Source: Flavobacteriaceae bacterium
Lineage (GTDB): Bacteria > Bacteroidota > Bacteroidia > Flavobacteriales > Flavobacteriaceae
DNA length: 14,712 nucleotides
Direction of reading: 5' to 3'
NCBI GenBank assembly: GCA_030613745.1
Contig: JAUWLK010000041.1
Coordinates: forward strand, 1-14,712
Shown: positions 12,969-14,712 of the stretch, piece by piece
Layout: every line of letters begins with the position of its first letter
How positions within the stretch are numbered: the stretch's first letter is position 1
Notes under the pieces: generated by a model
Databases searched by the model: none
Seen by the model: the letters and a program-made list of their open reading frames with translations, nothing else
What the model was told of the DNA's origin: nothing
Program-made: the position numbers and the translations under genes

Positions 12969-14327
12969 TTAAATTGTCATTGAAAAAATTCTTGTTTCTG
13001 GTTTATTTTCAATCAATCGTAAATCAAAAGCCATACAAATATTACGCACAAACATTCTTCCTTCTTCTTTTACAACAATCTTGTTATTATACACATCAAT
13101 TAAACCATCATCAAGAATTTCTTGTAAACGGTTTAAAATTTCAATTTTTTCTTGATCATTTAAACCAACATTCCATTCAGTTTCTAAATTACACATTAAA
13201 TTTAAAATGTGTTTTCTGATAATTAAATCTTTATCTGTTAATAAATGGCCTCTAAAAATAGGTAATATTCCATTATTTACTTTTTCAGTATAAGCCTCAA
13301 TTGTTTTTTCATTTTGGGAAAATGCATACCAGGAATCACTAATTGATGACATACCCAAACCAATCATCAATTGCGTCTTACCAGCAGTATATCCCATAAA
13401 ATTTCTGTGTAACTTTTTGTTTTTTAGAGATTTATATAATGAATCTGATGGTAATGCAAAATGATCCATACCTATTTCTATATAACCAGCATCAAAAAAT
13501 AATTGTTTTCCTAATTCGTATAAATAGCGTTTTTCATTTTCTTTAGGCAAATCATTATCATCAAAACCGCGTTGTCCCACTCCTTTTATCCAAGGCACAT
13601 GTGCATAACTATAATAAGCTATCCTATCAGGCTTTAGTTCAATAGTATTCTTAATGGTATTTCTGATACTCTCTTCTGTTTGAAATGGCAATCCGAAAAT
13701 CAAATCATGGCTAATAGACTCATAACCTAACTGTTTTGATTGTTCATGAACTTTTTTTACCTGCTCAAAACTTTGCACTCTATGAATTGCTTTTTGAACT
13801 ACAGGGTCATAATCTTGAATACCAAAACTATTTCTTCGAGAACCTAAATCGTATAATGTTTGCAATTGCTCTTCAGAAGTATGATTTGGATGACCTTCAT
13901 AACTAAATTCAAAATCGGTAAACTTATCAGCTCTTTTAAAAATCCCATCAATTAGTTGTCGTAAATTTTTTGAAGAAAAAAATGTTGGCGTACCACCACC
14001 TAAATGGATTTCTCTAATTTTTGGTCTTTCAACCAGCATATCACAATATAAATCCCATTCTTTTAAAACGGTTTTAATATACGGGTCCTCAACATCATGG
14101 CGCTTGGTTATTTTTTTATGACAAGCACAAAATGTACATAAACTTTCACAAAATGGAAGATGAATATATAAACTTATGCCTTCAGAATCATTAGTTTCAT
14201 TAAAAGATCTTTTGGTTGATTTTTTCCAATCTTCTAATGCAATTCCTTCTTTATCCCAAAAAGGAACTGTTGGATAACTTGTGTATCTCGGACCAGGAAT
14301 GTTATATTTTTGGATTAAGTTTTTCAT
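12969..14327 (-). CDS. hemN: Oxygen-independent coproporphyrinogen III oxidase HemN
   Basis: 452 aa, close to E. coli HemN (457). This radical-SAM enzyme decarboxylates two propionates of coproporphyrinogen III to give protoporphyrinogen IX without oxygen. The N terminus YNIPGPRYTSYPTVPFW (8-24) is the HemN hallmark that separates it from HemW-like relatives. The cluster motif is CESLCTFCAC, with Cys60, Cys64 and Cys67 binding the 4Fe-4S cluster and Cys69 completing the HemN-specific CxxxCxxCxC. GGGTP (110-114) is the SAM-binding motif. The C-terminal HemN domain is complete. The gene lies downstream of hemE in the same direction, so two heme-pathway steps may share a transcript, although an inverted repeat of unknown function separates them. 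Confidence 0.95.
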   Translation of the reverse strand: MKNLIQKYNIPGPRYTSYPTVPFWDKEGIALEDWKKSTKRSFNETNDSEGISLYIHLPFCESLCTFCACHKKITKRHDVEDPYIKTVLKEWDLYCDMLVERPKIREIHLGGGTPTFFSSKNLRQLIDGIFKRADKFTDFEFSYEGHPNHTSEEQLQTLYDLGSRRNSFGIQDYDPVVQKAIHRVQSFEQVKKVHEQSKQLGYESISHDLIFGLPFQTEESIRNTIKNTIELKPDRIAYYSYAHVPWIKGVGQRGFDDNDLPKENEKRYLYELGKQLFFDAGYIEIGMDHFALPSDSLYKSLKNKKLHRNFMGYTAGKTQLMIGLGMSSISDSWYAFSQNEKTIEAYTEKVNNGILPIFRGHLLTDKDLIIRKHILNLMCNLETEWNVGLNDQEKIEILNRLQEILDDGLIDVYNNKIVVKEEGRMFVRNICMAFDLRLIENKPETRIFSMTI

Positions 14328-14330
14328 TGG

Positions 14331-14564
14331 GTTTAGTTTTAAGCTCTAAGTTTTACGCTCTAAGTTTTAAAGTTTATATTTTACTACAAACTACCTTTTA
14401 TTTTTTTTATTAATCCTGCTAACATTTTTTTAATTTTATAAATCTCAAAAACTAAACTATGAGACTTTTGCCAAACTTTATAATTTTTATAATTTACCAT
14501 TACTTATTAGTTTGCAACTTTATGCTTAAAACTTAGAGCGTAAAACTTACAGCCAAAAACTAAC
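14331..14564. repeat. Long inverted repeat built from a tandem 14-mer between hemE and hemN
   Basis: The left arm (14343-14370) consists of two tandem copies of the 14-mer GCTCTAAGTTTTA(C/A). The right arm (14526-14553) is its reverse complement at 27 of 28 positions, including 24 consecutive exact matches (14347-14370 with 14526-14549). Weaker matching extends outward on each side to about 14331 and 14564, and a shared CAAACTA-type patch suggests weak symmetry inward as well. The arms enclose 155 nt of AT-rich sequence without an ORF. In the hemE-hemN transcript the arms could pair into a long stem. It may be a degenerate miniature element, a structured regulatory region or a family of dispersed repeats. 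Confidence 0.75.
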
Positions 14565-14566
14565 AA

Positions 14567-14712
14567 CTATTTATATTCTTTCACTGCATCAATAAAAGCT
14601 TTCGCATTATCTAATGGAACATTTGGTAAAATGCCATGACCTAAGTTTACAATATATTTATCTTTTCCAAAATCAGTTATCATTTGAGTTACCAATTTTT
14701 TAATCTCTTTTG
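14567..14712 (-). CDS. hemE: Uroporphyrinogen decarboxylase HemE, C-terminal fragment
   Basis: The minus strand reads into the window from the right edge in one frame for 47 residues and ends at TAG (14569-14567). The C-terminal sequence NLGHGILPNVPLDNAKAFID is the highly conserved end of uroporphyrinogen decarboxylase, which converts uroporphyrinogen III to coproporphyrinogen III by removing four carboxyl groups. The product is the substrate of HemN, the next gene downstream, which supports both calls. About 290 N-terminal residues lie outside the window. No truncation or frameshift is seen in the visible part. Confidence 0.92.
   Translation of the reverse strand, partial: KEIKKLVTQMITDFGKDKYIVNLGHGILPNVPLDNAKAFIDAVKEYK

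Noticed and set aside
12935..13219. Plus-strand open frame of 94 codons
   Set aside because: It lies opposite the 3' end of hemN and the start of the SDR gene, both certain genes, has a low-complexity composition and matches no family.

Overview
The window looks like chromosomal DNA from a marine-type member of the Flavobacteriaceae (Bacteroidota). It is very AT-rich, with short A/T-only spacers and weak ribosome-binding sites. Promoter-like boxes match the Bacteroidota form TAnnTTTG, and signal peptides end in the typical ...A|Q. The gene families include DUF4834, DUF4159, the Bacteroidota 'ABC transporter ATPase' orphan family and a GH3/serine-hydrolase fusion. I cannot fix the genus from the sequence alone. 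No gap between genes exceeds 300 bases (the largest is 239), and I see no tRNA, rRNA, CRISPR array, integrase, phage gene or complete insertion sequence.

Left block, plus strand (137-5880). A divergent gene start (DUF4834, bases 1-40) is cut off by the window edge. It is followed by a probable outer-membrane transporter-like barrel, a GNAT-like acyltransferase-fold protein, the 16S rRNA methyltransferase RsmE, a secreted DUF4159 protein, a bile-acid:sodium-symporter (BASS) family carrier and a PlsC-type glycerophosphate acyltransferase. Spacing is tight: 23 nt, 0 nt, 55 nt, 9 nt and a 4-nt overlap. This suggests one or two operons, largely concerned with the envelope, membranes and housekeeping.

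Right block, minus strand (14712 down to 6044), read in order of transcription. It begins with hemE (3' end only), hemN and an SDR oxidoreductase, the heme-precursor group. Next is a monocistronic cold-shock protein with a clear intrinsic terminator. The last group is a 2-oxo-acid dehydrogenase E2 subunit, a DEDDh 3'-5' exonuclease with a DUF3820 tail, a conserved protein of unknown function and a large secreted GH3 N-acetylhexosaminidase/serine-hydrolase fusion. The two blocks converge at 5881-6043.

The content is mostly ordinary conserved chromosome, and I do not see a convincing new multi-gene system. The least explained sequences are non-coding. One is a MITE-like element with terminal inverted repeats that exactly fills the convergent gap at 5881-6040. 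The other is a near-perfect 28-nt inverted repeat, built from a tandem 14-mer, between hemE and hemN. Among the proteins, the most interesting are the GH3-beta-lactamase-fold fusion, the HX5D spacing in the acyltransferase and the Asp-to-Asn change in the E2 active-site motif.
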